The translations under genes and the position numbers were made by a program. A stretch of DNA of 64,000 bases from Acholoe squamosa. Its lineage: Eukaryota; Annelida; Polychaeta; Phyllodocida; Polynoidae. This document shows, one piece after another, positions 24,801-35,200 of the stretch. The number at the start of each line of letters is the position of its first letter. Positions within the stretch are counted from its first letter, which is position 1. The notes beneath the pieces are model-generated. The model was not told the DNA's origin, made no database searches, and saw only the letters and a list, made by a program, of their open reading frames with translations. Location of the stretch: assembly GCA_949317995.1 (NCBI GenBank), contig OX439050.1, positions 18,740,061 to 18,804,060 on the forward strand. The letters run 5' to 3'.

Positions 24801-25792
24801 GGAGCATGTTTGGTGTATTTTAGCACAAGTTTGGAGGTGTTAGAGCCACAATAACCAATGCCTACCCACTGAGGCAGTGTGTGAAGCCCTGTGCCAGGCT
24901 GTGGGGTGGTTGCCTGGGGATTAGCTATGACACCTTTCAGCTTGCATGTTATTGCATGTGATTGCTATGTCATTAATAATGAATTTAATTGTGTTTATGT
25001 ATGGATTCAATATAGAAAGCACATCTGAATTTTTTTTTTTTTTTCAACTTTTTTTCTTAATAATTATCTTTTTTTTTTCATATAATTTTCAATCAAGTGT
25101 AACATGGAAAGTGTCATAACTATAGATATGTCCTAAAAATTTCAAGGTAATCCATTCAAAATTAACAATTTTATTGATAAAATAGTGTTTATCTGCTGAA
25201 TTCACATCACGAAAACTGAAACATGTTTTCTAGCATTTCTATAATGTGACTAAAAATATCTTTCTGCTTTCATTTTGAAAAAAAAATGTTGAAGTGCCTA
25301 TGACACATGTTTTCTAGCATTTCTATAATGCTACTTGCCTCAGAATTACGGACACTATTTTTCTTATATCTCTGGTTCTAGGTAAGATAGAAACTTAATT
25401 CAAAAAGTTTTGTAAAATGCCTCAATGAGCTTGATTGATTGTGACTAAAAATATCTTTCTGCTTTCATTTTAAAAAAATTTGTTGAAGTGCCTATGACAT
25501 AGATATGCATGATTAATGAAGATAGGTGATAGATGTGGGATGGACCCTTGTTTAAAAGTTGGGGCCATCAGTCTCATTTTCTAGGGCCATCGGTCCCACT
25601 TGGGGCCATCGGTCCCCGGGGCCATCGGTCTCTAGGGCCATGGGTCCCGGTGCCACCTAGCTACTGTGAGTGACAAACAAACACGTGTTGAGTGGTACTC
25701 ACAAAACTATCTGCTGTCTTTGTCTTGCGTACGCCGAACCTGTCCTTGATGATACTGTTTCCAATAGCGTTATCCCTTTTCTTTTTACCCAT
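824..25792 (-). CDS. LSG1: LSG1, large-subunit GTPase 1 (13 exons seen, 3' end missing)
   Basis: Exons (plus-strand coordinates, in order of transcription): 25703-25792, 12353-12479, 11492-11612, 8057-8143, 7636-7722, 7314-7457, 6966-7056, 4858-5427, 3956-4057, 3109-3252, 1679-1802, 1239-1318, 824-943. All have AG acceptors and GT donors, and the phases join to one frame of 629 codons. The start MGKKKRDNAIGNS is the first ATG of the leading exon. The protein shows the circularly permuted GTPase order: DARNP (about 179-183), NKAD for G4 (209-212), a long acidic D/E-rich linker (exon 4858-5427), GYPNVGKSS for G1 (441-449), then DCPG for G3 (485-488). LSG1 is known to act late in cytoplasmic 60S maturation, promoting release of the export adaptor NMD3. 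Human LSG1 is about 658 residues, so only a short lysine-rich C terminus should be missing; I did not find it below 824. The first intron is about 13 kb and carries no LSG1 coding sequence I can see. Confidence 0.93.
2783..2970. mobile_element. MITE family C relative, degraded
   Basis: Contains AAAACCCCGGTCATAAGC and ends GACTTATGACCGAGGTTTTA, like family C at 44365. A similar end is at about 515-550. Bounds approximate. Confidence 0.35.
4182..4640. repeat. Hairpin-chain repeat family (GATGCAT family), largest copy
   Basis: Starts AACCCTTTAAGGGCCGC and strings several small hairpins together: CTGGTGAG/CTCACCAG, GCCGACCCT/AGGGTCGGC, GCATCATGCC and repeated GATGCAT. Related stretches are at 33520-33680, 48003-48190, 55893-56060 and 36995-37075. 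It lies between LSG1 exons at 4058 and 4857. Confidence 0.6.
5692..5924. mobile_element. MITE family A, copy 1
   Basis: 233 bases with inverted ends CCGTAATCTCCC/GGGAGATTACGG, flanked by TA on each side. Internal repeats of GCGTCTTATACGCG. In an LSG1 intron. TA target duplication is typical of Tc1/mariner-type insertion. Confidence 0.8.
9881..10240. repeat. C-rich minisatellite (13-16-base unit)
   Basis: About 25 units of GACCATAGCCCCCC with varying C-run length. The three overlapping minus-strand reading frames of glycine-rich repeats here are artefacts. The G-run strand could form G-quadruplexes. In an LSG1 intron. Confidence 0.9.
11151..11284. repeat. Tandem duplication of 67 bases
   Basis: Two adjacent copies of a unit starting ACTTGGCTAAGGGCTAGTAG and ending CCTTGCCTCGTTTAA, nearly identical. 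Just before, at 11050-11110, is a (GTTT)n run and AGTTTTACGTCCGGGGGCCA, probably another SINE head. Confidence 0.85.
13140..13345. mobile_element. MITE family D, partial copy
   Basis: Shares CTGAAAACAGGTGAAATTAT, GAAAAAATTCTGACCCCC and CCCACCAGCCCCCCC with the other family-D copies; both ends are lost. Confidence 0.55.
13540..14216 (+). mobile_element. LINE fragment: 3' end
   Basis: A reading frame (13552-13956) contains LLQNRALRMAYL, ELANRRDINLLYYAYK and TRFHQGKRLKI, the C-terminal tail of a LINE reverse-transcriptase protein. It is followed by a 3' region ending CCCAATAAAACACC. 5'-truncated. In LSG1 intron 1, in the orientation opposite to LSG1. Confidence 0.7.
15151..15541. mobile_element. 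MITE family D containing a SINE
   Basis: Inverted ends TTTAGGGAGTGGACATTATT and AATGACCACTCCCTG, with ATTTATCAACAGGGG-type subterminal sequence. The SINE at 15268-15451 is inserted in the middle with its own target duplication. The 12-base AGTTCAAAGAAC stands on both outer sides (15139-15150, 15542-15553). Confidence 0.7.
15268..15451 (+). mobile_element. SINE-like element, copy 1, with 13-bp target duplication
   Basis: 184 bases beginning TTTGATTGATTGATTGATTT and ending in a hairpin GGGCTAGGGAAGCCC. Flanked by perfect TAAAAAAGGAGGG (15255-15267, 15452-15464). Nested in a family-D MITE. Weak A-box-like TAGCGGCACTAAGTGG; no clear B box, so the promoter class is open. Confidence 0.82.
16528..16712 (+). 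mobile_element. SINE-like element, copy 2, identical to copy 1
   Basis: The 184-base body matches 15268-15451 base for base. Flanks CGTGAACGTACGA and CGTGAATGTACGA (16515-16527, 16713-16725) are a 13-bp target duplication with one change, so this is a separate insertion and a recent one. Confidence 0.82.
17300..17533. mobile_element. MITE family B, truncated copy
   Basis: Inverted relative to the complete copy; retains the GCGCCTTATACGCGAGAG end and the interior with TTTTTGAATTTTGAAAATTC. The other end is lost. Confidence 0.6.
18236..18350. repeat. Short tandem repeat of about 60 bases (third copy at 19186-19250)
   Basis: GGGCAGGGCTCCAGTGTAGT and CTCTGCGAACATACTACACA recur twice here and once at 19186-19250, where the LINE tail begins. 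Function unknown. Confidence 0.5.
18460..18693. mobile_element. MITE family A, copy 2
   Basis: 234 bases with ends CCGTAAACTCC/GGAGTTTACGG and TA flanks. Same internal order as copy 1. The matched change in both ends (AAAC versus AATC) marks a subfamily. Confidence 0.8.
18808..18954. repeat. Long perfect-arm hairpin (64-base arms)
   Basis: Left arm 18808-18871 (AAATGTCCACGACCAGTGAA start) and right arm 18891-18954 are inverted copies with few mismatches and a 19-base loop. A foldback MITE; no ORF. Confidence 0.8.
19254..20697 (-). mobile_element. LINE fragment: 3' end with reverse-transcriptase C terminus
   Basis: The minus-strand reading frame at 20060-20698 has NADKSKCMMIT, FKYLGVTLDNKLEF and KTMVLPYFDYGS, typical of the thumb region of CR1/Jockey-group LINE reverse transcriptases. 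A run of T at 19254-19265 is the poly(A) tail on this strand. The 5' part, including the catalytic core, is missing. In LSG1 intron 1. Confidence 0.8.
21411..21960. repeat. Minisatellite (about 30-base unit)
   Basis: Units such as GGTGTAAAAGTGAGACGCAG with GGTCCACGGGA or GGTGGGGGGA. Gives long spurious reading frames in several minus-strand frames. In LSG1 intron 1. Confidence 0.85.
22256..23340. mobile_element. Foldback element FB-1 with a MITE inserted in it
   Basis: The left arm has repeats of GGAACGATGATCCCA (22256-22350) and the right arm has TGGGATCATCGTTCC (23258-23340). The AT-rich centre carries a complete family-B MITE (22866-23157). No clear target duplication was found and no ORF. 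Same architecture as FB-2 and FB-3 but a different unit sequence. Confidence 0.7.
22866..23157. mobile_element. MITE family B, complete copy
   Basis: 292 bases with ends CCGTAATCTCCCGCG/CGCGGGAGATTACGG and TA flanks, nested in foldback element FB-1. The interior differs from family A apart from the ends and GCGTATAAGGCGC motifs. Confidence 0.78.
24616..25654. mobile_element. Foldback element FB-2 with 9-bp target duplication
   Basis: The left arm (24616-24730) has units such as GGGACTGATGGCCCCACTTT; the right arm (25550-25654) has the complement (GGGGCCATCGGTCCC). The middle is about 0.8 kb of AT-rich DNA. ACCTAGCTA flanks both ends (24607-24615, 25655-25663), a perfect 9-bp duplication as made by Mutator-type transposases. 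No ORF for a transposase. It ends only 40 bases from LSG1 exon 1. Confidence 0.8.
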
Positions 25793-26322
25793 TTTGCAGA
25801 TTGTCACTACTCCTGTACGTCCTGAAAGTCCTCTTGTTGGTCAAGTTATGAAAAATCACACCCAGAAATTTCACAACATGTGCAACACCTGCTGTGTACA
25901 ACGTCACATTGTGGGTAAACGTCATCATTATTGTGGTACAGTCGCGCTCAATTGATAAAGTCGATTGTCTGTTGATCGACCGAGAAAATGTCATATTTAG
26001 ATGTTTTCTGTTTGTTTCTGTCAATGATGGTCGGTTTTAGAGAATAAGAGCTTGACGATATGATTTAAAAATTGATTATATGCTATGCAATGCACAAACC
26101 TAAATATATCACAATAAAAGTCCCAAAAAACATTTAAAGGCAGCGTTAGAACGGGTCGTGGGTTCACGCCTAATATATGCAGCGCCTGCGTGTTTTCGCG
26201 TTGATCAAATTCATTTCCGGGGTCGACTGTCACGTTTTGGCTGCCGTTGCATCAGAGAGACCGGTTTTTGTAGTTTGTTTTGGAGCTACATCTATAGAAA
26301 TAGAGAAGGAAACATCATAGAC
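25793..26322. promoter_or_regulatory. Probable bidirectional promoter between LSG1 and FARSB
   Basis: The ATG codons of LSG1 (minus strand) and FARSB (plus strand) lie 530 bases apart, head to head, with no repeat recognised between them although both sides are repeat-rich. The FARSB-proximal part is richer in CpG and contains CATTTCCGGGG (about 26213-26223), which carries an ETS-type CCGGAA core on the minus strand. There is no TATA box at an obvious place. Two TGACGT/ACGTCA-like half sites lie around 25900-25930. That it drives both genes is inferred from spacing; start sites cannot be seen. Confidence 0.6.
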
Positions 26323-29300
26323 ATGCCGGTCGTCGGAGTGAAGAGAGATGCACTGTTTGAGGCATTAGGGAAGAGTTACAGTAAGTTTATGTCACTCAGA
26401 TGAAGCATAGTGTGTGGTAGTCACAGTTTGAGCCCCTAATGCCACTACGTTTTAGGGTCTCAGTGACACCTGTAGAAGTAGCTGAGATTGACAGTGGTAC
26501 GGAAAGCCGTTCGGGTCTTACCGGAAGCTAGACTGTCGACTCAAGCAGCGGGACCGTCCAGCTTCCGGTCTAGCGTTATACGTACATACGGAGCTCATAT
26601 TCAATATTTAGGGCATTTCAAGGGCAAACTGAATGGACAAAAGATATTTAAATTTGATTCCAGCCCTAATTATTTGTAATCAGTGTCTAGAAAAAAAATT
26701 AGGTGATGAAAATGGCTGAAGAATCGGATTTGGTCAATTGACCCCCCCTATCGAAAATAGTGCAAAAAAAAGTAGACCTTTCAGTTTATGGTCAAATGAC
26801 CCCCTCCACATCCTGGTCAAATGACCCCCCTCAATATCCTGGTCAAATACCCCCCCCCTCCATTACCTGGTCAAATGACCCCCTCCATTCAGTTGGTCAT
26901 TTGACCCCCCTCACTGGAGGGGGGGGGGGGGAAAGGGGTATTTGACCAGGAAAGGAGAGGGGGTCAAATGACCAATTGCATGTGTATTGACTGTTTATTG
27001 TCCCAATCAAGGGGTGCCTCTGTATCTGTCAATCCTCTGGTCAGTTGACCAAATGAATCAAAAATAGATGTAGAAAGGAAATTGGTCATTTGACCCCCCC
27101 CCCTCCATGACCTAGTCAAATGCCCCCCCCCTTCATGTCCTGGTCAAATGACCCCCCTCCATGTCCTGGTCAAATGACCCCCCTCCAGTGAGGTGGGTCA
27201 AATGACCAACTGAATTGGAGGCAGGTCATTTGACCAGGAAAGGCTGGGGGGGGGGGATCAAATGACCAACTTAATGGAGCGGGGTCATTTGACCAAGAAA
27301 CGATTGGGGCAGTCAAATGACCAACTGAATTGGAGGGGGGAGGGGGGGGTCAACTGCTGTAGAAAGGAAATTGAGCAGGAAATACACATGCAGAGGTCAA
27401 TTGAGCAAGGGGGGAGGGGTCAATTGAAAAAGGGGGTCAAAAGTACAAATGACCAATTTCATTTCTGCATCTATCATTAGTAATTTATCACTGGGAATAT
27501 AGGTGTAGAACATAATTTCAATCTAATACCTCCTTCAGTTGTCCTTCAGTGGATGAGTAGACTTGGATGATATGGCCTAAGCTGCTTTAGTAATCATAGG
27601 GGGTCAAATGACCAACTGACTGGACTCAACAGAGGGGGGTCAAATGACCAACTGAAGGGACTCAATGGAGGGGGGAATTTGACCAGAAAATGGAAGGGGG
27701 GGGTCATTTGACCAGGATATGAATGGAGCGGGGTCATTTGACCAGGCCATGAAGGGGGGTCATTTGACTAGGTCATGGAGGGGGGGGGGGTCAAATGACC
27801 AATTTCCTTTCTACATCTATTTTTTATTCAATTAGATACCTCTCTCAATGTGTATGAGGGAGTAGTCATGCATTAGGCCATATAATTATAATAACTTAGA
27901 TTACAGATTTTTTGAGACAGCATCTTGGTCCGCCAGAGGCAAATAAAAAAATTCTGAATATAGACCCAAAAAATCCTGTTGGTGGGGTGGGGCAAAAATC
28001 TAAGGAAAGGGGGGGGGACCAAATGAGCAATTGAGATGGAGGCCCAGCGATTTTTTTGCACACTTGAGCACCCCTCTTTTGATTGGTCTATAGAAGTGCG
28101 TGGGTCGTTTTGCTAGATAGAGGGTAAATTTTCTACGCCCCCTCCCCTGATCTGAAAATTTTACGTCCACCCCTTCTGAAACATCAGCGTGATTAATTAC
28201 AACCTCCAGTGAGGGGGGTCAAATGACCAACTGAATCAAACTGAATTGGAGGGGGGTCATTTGACCAGTAAAGGATAGGTGGGTCAAATGACCAACTAAA
28301 TGTAGGGGGTCATTTGACCAGGAAATGGAGGGGGGTCATTTGACCAGGATGTTGAGGGGGGTCATTTGACCAGGATGTGGAGGGGGGTCATTTGACCAGA
28401 AACTGAAAGGTCTACTTTTTCTTGCACTATTTTCGATGGGGGGGGGGGTCAATTGACCAAATCCGGTTCTTCAGCCATTTTCATCACCTAATGTTTTTGT
28501 CTAGACACTGAATACAAATAATTAGGGCTGAAATCTAATTTAGGGGGGTCAAATGACCAGGAAGTTGGGGGTCAATTGACCAAAGGGGGGGGGGGTCAAT
28601 TGACCAAATGCATTTCTTCAGCCATTTTCAGCATTCTAACGTTTTGCTAGATGGGAATTGCAAATCAGTAAGCCTTAAATCAAATATCAGTAACTTTTGT
28701 TGATTCGGATTGCCATTAAAATCACCTAAACAGCAGATATGAGCTCTGCATCAAACATGACGGCAGACCGGAAGCTAGACGGTCGCCGCACTTGACTTGA
28801 CCGTCGTATTTCCGGTTAGACCCGAACGGCTTTCCGTACAGTGGTCCCCTGCGGGAAAACCGGAAGTAGCAAATGCATTGTTTACATGTGCTTTGTTTGT
28901 ACATTTATAAAGGGAATTGAAAAAAATCATGAAAATTGATTAATCTTTGGGCATATTTCTAGAAGATTTCAAAGAATTGCACCATAACTCCAGGTATTTC
29001 AAATGCTACATTAGCTGTAAGTTGCCGATCGAATTTCTGAAAATCCAACATGGCCGCCATGTTATTTCTTAAGAAAATAATGCCAGGATTTTTAAAATCT
29101 CATTTTCGGCAGGTAAAACATATCTCATCTTAATGAAATTGATTGTGGTGCAACTTAAGGGTTCAAATTATCCAGAAATGTAAGTTATGGCTAGATTGAA
29201 GCAGAAATAGAAGCAGGAGAGTGCGCCTAATGTTGAGGCGCATCCAATCTCAAAAACTCAGGCCCCAGTACGCCCAACTCACAACAAGTACGGTATGTGA

Positions 29301-32183
29301 GTTGGGCGCCGATCCAACTAAGTGTGTGGGGGTTTCCACACCGACACCGTCTGCCGCTCAGGCAGTCACTGACTGACTGAGTCAGGGAGCTCTGTAGTGT
29401 ACTGTACGTCATATCACATATGCCTAGGCTAGGCTAGGGACCGGTTGGCAGGTCTAATGAAGCACGTCTGCCAACCGGCACTCTGAGTGGTGGGTTTGAG
29501 GGGGGATCAGAATTTGTTGGACCCCTTTAAGTTTACCAGGCCAGGGGGTCAAAATAATTTCACCTGTTTTAAGCGAAAAAGCCGACACGTTACTATAGGT
29601 TAAAAGGGTGCATTCGCACACGATTTTTGGCCCTTCTGGGGGTCAAAAAATTTTTGACCCACAGACTATGCATAGAGAGGGGGGTTGAAATTATTTTTTT
29701 GTGCATCTGCGCGCAAACCCACCAGCCCCCCCCCCCTGTTGTTAAAAAATGATCACTCCCTAAAGAAAGAGAAAAGGGATGAATCTCTTTTTTTTTCTGT
29801 CGGTGCTGCATGCAGTGAGTGAGCCTCATCTCTGTGCATACAGGTACCGGGGCCCATGGCCCTAAAGACTGATGGCCCCACTTTTGGGACTGATGGCCCC
29901 ACTTTCAAATTTGATGCCCTATGTTAGGCACTGAAATACCTCCAGTGTGTGAGTCTGCTGCAGTAGAGGTGTGAAACTGTGATAAAGCTGAAACTGGGTA
30001 GTGTTGAACTCTCCTTTCTTTGCAAGCTTATTCTGAAGCTATTTACTGGAGGATCTTTACAAACAAGGGCTCATTTTAACAGGCTTGGCTAGACCTTTAA
30101 AATGAATATTTCTTGTACAAGGTTGAATACAGGGAATTTTGCCTTTGACCCCATTGAAGTTCAACCAAAAGTTTAGAACCATTTTATGATGAGAAGATCA
30201 TTGAGCACCTAAAAATAAATGGTTCCCACCTGTTCTATGGATAGAAATCATCTAGAAAATGTTTAGCTTTTCTTTTTCTAAGGGGCTGCAGTATGTTTGA
30301 CAGACCCTGCAAATTTTTGGGCTAGATTATCTCTGGACACTTGTCCCAACCTTCCCCTTGTTGGGCACTTACCTATTAATCAAAACCTCATTGTATGCAT
30401 TTTATATGGTGAGAAATTGATAGCTGTGATAAAAATAAGTGGTTTTGCTTTTTAAATGAAGTTTTTATGACAATTTAAATGGAAGTTATGATCATTCAAA
30501 CATCCTGAGTCAAAGACGCTATTCTGCCGTGGTTCTGTCAGAGCATGCAGTTCAAGGGTAAAGATGACATAAAAAATTTGCTTTTACATTGTTTGATTAT
30601 GATAATATGTATCATTATTTACATTCTTGGGGGTATATCTTGCTTATCTGAAAAGAAAATTACCCAAAATAATCATTTTAGTGATCTAGTCTACCTTGGA
30701 TTCATCTTGCTTGATAACAAAATTGGATCCAAATTAAACTCTTAACTATGGCAGAATTCTGGGTCTGATTTGGTACCTTTGACCGGTCATAATTCCACTT
30801 TAAATTGACATAGAGACTTAATTTAAAAAGCAAATCCACTTCTTATCTCAAGATCTATCCATTGCTCATTAGATAAGTTTAATGGGATAAAGTCTTGAAA
30901 AACTAAGTAAGTGCCTACCTATGTATAAACTGATGAAATAATTCACATATATATTAGGCATGGCAGTACTCACAAGGTGGCGTGACCAGGTACCGGGGCC
31001 CATGGCCCTAAAGACAGTTGGCCCCAGACTGATGGCCCCAGAAGGTGAGACTGATGGCCCCACCTTTGGGACTGATGGCTACCTTTCAAATTTGATGCCC
31101 TTTTGACCAAGGGGACATGTAAGATATCAAAAGAAAGGTCTTGGTGTCCCCCTTGTGGATCCAATGAGAACTGAAACCCCCGTATAAGACGTGCCTTATA
31201 CGCGGGGGATTACAGTACTCACTAATGCCGGGGGGGGGGGGGCACTTACTTTTTTCTGACAGGTGGGGTGTGCAGCTGGGCATCTCACATTCTTTAATAG
31301 GCAGTGGTCATTATTTATCATCGGGGGGCATAAAATTTAGCCTCCTTTTGGCCAAAAAAGCCTGTGTGCTACTATTCTCGGGAGCAGAACCCTGGTTGCT
31401 AGGGAGCTAACAAAGGGTCAAATTATATAGGCAATGTACTAGAAAAAGTAACCTTTTTGCTGTTTTCTCTTCTAAATATTGGGATTAGAAAATTGTGCAA
31501 ATTTTGATATCTTTCAGATGCTGTAATGCATTTTGCTGTGGGATGTGTAGATCTTTGCTGTTAAGGGTTTTAACACCTTTTTCTAGTACATTTCATATTT
31601 AAACCCTTCATGAGGATTCTTATCAGTAGGGAGATCATAAGGCTGATAAGAGCAGCACTGGTTGCTATGACGTCACTGCTACTCCCAAGAATACTGTATG
31701 CATCAAAAAGGAGTGTGGGAGAGGTGCAAACAAATTTGACTGTCAAGGGGGGGGGGGGCGTCAAAAGAGTTTTGCACGTCTGGGTGAAAACTCACTCGTC
31801 CCCCCGGCCCGTTAATAAATAATGAAAACTCTCTTATAGAGGCATTTTCTTGGCATAAAGTGACCCTTGCTAAGAGGGACGCTTGCTTTTATGGGATTTT
31901 GTAACACATGCTCCAGATTTCAATGCGTCCAGAGACAGCTCTTTTCATTCCCTGAAGACATTGTCTAAAAGCATTTTAATTTGCTAAAGTTTGGGATTTT
32001 GAATACTTTTATAACTCACATACATTTCATCCTATTTCAGCTGAAGATGAGTTCCAAGATTTATGCTTCGAGTTTGGACTGGAGCTTGATGAAGTTGTAA
32101 GTTTAATGATCCTTGCATAGACGTGAAAAAAAACCCTGATATATCGCATTTTTATCAATATTTTTTAATCATTTATGATTGCT

Positions 32184-32261
<78 letters not shown>

Positions 32262-35200
32262 GCTCAATATAACCCCCCCCCCCAATTTCAGTTGTACCGA
32301 TATGTACTATTAACACCCATTACCATGCCACTGGTACAAAGGAAACATACCCTGTAAAACCTCTCATATAAATCATACCTTTAGATAAGCTGAGCCCCCA
32401 ACTTTGAGTTTAGAAAGTAGGTCTCTGACATGGTCATCGCATTTTACAGTATTCTAAATAAACAGTATTCCCATGTTGTAACTTCTGTCTTTTTGTAGAC
32501 GTCAGAGAAGGAGATGATAGCCAAGGAGCAAGGTGAGGGCAAGGCGGAGGGCGCGTCAGATGTCGTCATCTACAAAGTGGACGTTCCTGCGAACAGGTAC
32601 AAAGATGTTGTATACTGGCTAGTTCATTACTAGGGTATTCTGTATGTAGCCATATTTTTTACCATTTTACTCTATCGGTAGAATGAGATGCTTTGATATT
32701 TGACAATAGAAACTGCTCATGGCCATTTATACTGCTTATGACTATTTTAGGGCTTGTTTATGAAATTCGTGAAACCAATCTTTCATATTTTTTTTTATTA
32801 TGCCATTCAGGGCCTTAAGGTTCCCCATAATACATCCTGTTCATCCAGGGTTCCTGTCCAACAACATCAGTGAGGTGTGTCACGTGACTGCTCTTATCCA
32901 ATGAATGCATTTGTTTATGAGTTCCAAGTTGCAACAGTGTGTGTAGAAGTAGAGGGGTTGAGGGCAAACTAAAATGTTCTCTCCTATTCTTAATTCTCTA
33001 TCTTAACACTCAAAAATATGCTATTTTAGTAGGCATATTATTTGTTACCAACCTTGTAGGGGTTGAATACATCAAAGAATCAGAGAAAGGGTTGAAAGAT
33101 CAGAAATTCTAGTCAGTAGCTGCGGTAATTTGCAGCAGGTGTCAACTTTTACCCACACACACAGGAAACTCGTTGCAGGCAGGATGAACCTAACCTTAAT
33201 GACCTGAAGTCAATGGCATATTTGAATATATGGTAACTGGACCCCGATTCTGCTACAATAAAACAGGGAAAAAATGACACACTTCATTTGCACGAATATT
33301 TTGTGTGCACCACAAACTTCACAAAGAGAGAATATACATGTAATTCATTCAAAGCCACCCATAACTCGTGCTGATAGACCAGGTAGGTAACATGTGTCAT
33401 TATAGTATAGTACAAACAAAGAAAGGTGCGAGGAGGATTAACTCTGTGGCTATTAAGGTTAATAGCCATCGTCCTGGGGCATGTCAAATGACCGCTAACC
33501 ATTAACCCTTTAAGGAACACCTTAACCCTTTAAGGGCCAATAGTGCATACATGCCCATTTGTTGTTTAACTCATGCACCAATGACATAGGACATAGACAA
33601 TGACATAGAGCATAAATGCCAATGGCAACATAGGCCAATGGCCTAAACTTAACCTTCATTGGTCGATCTGTACTTGATGATGCATGATAGTATTCTACTT
33701 TTTGTGTTTTAGATATGACTTGCTGTGTGTGGAGGGACTGACGCGGGGACTCCTTGTTTTCCAACAAAAGTAAGTTAGAGCTTGCTGTCATCTTCTCTTC
33801 TAGAATCTTTTATGATAAGGATGAGCAGCGAATTTCTGGTAACTTAATCATTTCCAAAGTTTTTACTAGCGTTCCAATCATCACATTTAGTGGTCCTCAG
33901 TTTCTCTCTAACAACAGTGAGGAAATGAAGAGATTTTACTATCAGGTTCTGTTTTGTGAAGGGTCAACTCAGTATTAGTATTTTAAGTACTGGCTTTGAA
34001 TAAGGGCAGGTCTTGAGTAAGCGCCAGTGACATGGGGGTCTGAATAGTAGACCTTGAATAAGGGCTGGTCTTGTATAAGCACCAGAGACATGGGGGTCTA
34101 AATAATAAACCTTGAATAAGTGCCTGTCTTGTATAAGCACCAGGGGCATGGGGGACTAAATAGTAGACCTTGAATAAGTGCCTGTCTTGTATAAGCACCA
34201 GAGACATGGTCTAAATAGTCTTGTGTAAGATCCACAGGCAATAGCTGCTCCAAATCTATAAGCACCGAGGCGGTTCTTCATGACAATACAGTATCTGTAA
34301 CTTGATGCACATTTCAGGATAGAAGTACCGCGGTACAAAGTGGTACCTTCCGCTAGTGGTCTGCAGAAACTCATCATTACACCTGCAGTAAGTATCTTCT
34401 CTATTAAAGAATTGAGAGATGTAGAAGTAAATATAACTTCATTGTTTAAATGATGTGTCTTATCAGATATGACAATGTTTCTCTGAAGATGTGCAGGGGA
34501 AAAATATAATGTATATAAATGTATTAAAGGAGCTCTGAATTGTCGATGTCTCCGCAGTGACAAAGTCTGCATAGTTAATTTTTTTTTTTTATTGCACACG
34601 TCTCAACACCGAGGGCAGAATCAAATGCACTGCCTCCGGAAGAACCTACACAAGTAAACACAATGTGAACTGCTGCAGTTCCAACGTGATTTACTGCCTA
34701 CAATGTAGAAAGTGTGGGATCCAATATGTTGGACAGACCCAGAGTGAAATCAAAGAGAGATTCAAAACTCACTTTGACAAGATCACTCACCCTGAACGTG
34801 ACCAAAATGCAAATAGATCAGCTGGCCAATCTGGCTTCCACAGAGCTGACAGTGAGATTGGTACCCACTTCAGATCCAAAGGCCACAATGGCATAGATGA
34901 TGTCATCATCTATGTGGTGGATTTCATTTATGCACCCCCACATAGTGACTCTGCCAAGCACCAGAGGAATATTTCTGAATTCAACTGGATTCAGAGATTA
35001 CACACCACAGCACCACTAGGTTTAAATATAGGAGGCCCTAGCCTCAAATAGTTTACTCCGAGGCTCGATGGGAGTGAAGACTACACCTTAGTAACGTTAC
35101 TAAAAATTAGCTTCACCGCACGTTGTAGTCACCACTCCCACCCCTTCATTATGCATACTCCTGGGTCCCCCACCCAGGGGTATCTAGTGTCTCTTATACC

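Larger units (their letters stand above)
28845..32040. other. Rest of FARSB intron 1
   Basis: Holds the partial MITE D, two FB-2 solo arms, a MITE-B fragment and a possible family-D element. The parts from 28845 to 29480 and 29930 to 30980 show nothing I recognise. Confidence 0.6.
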
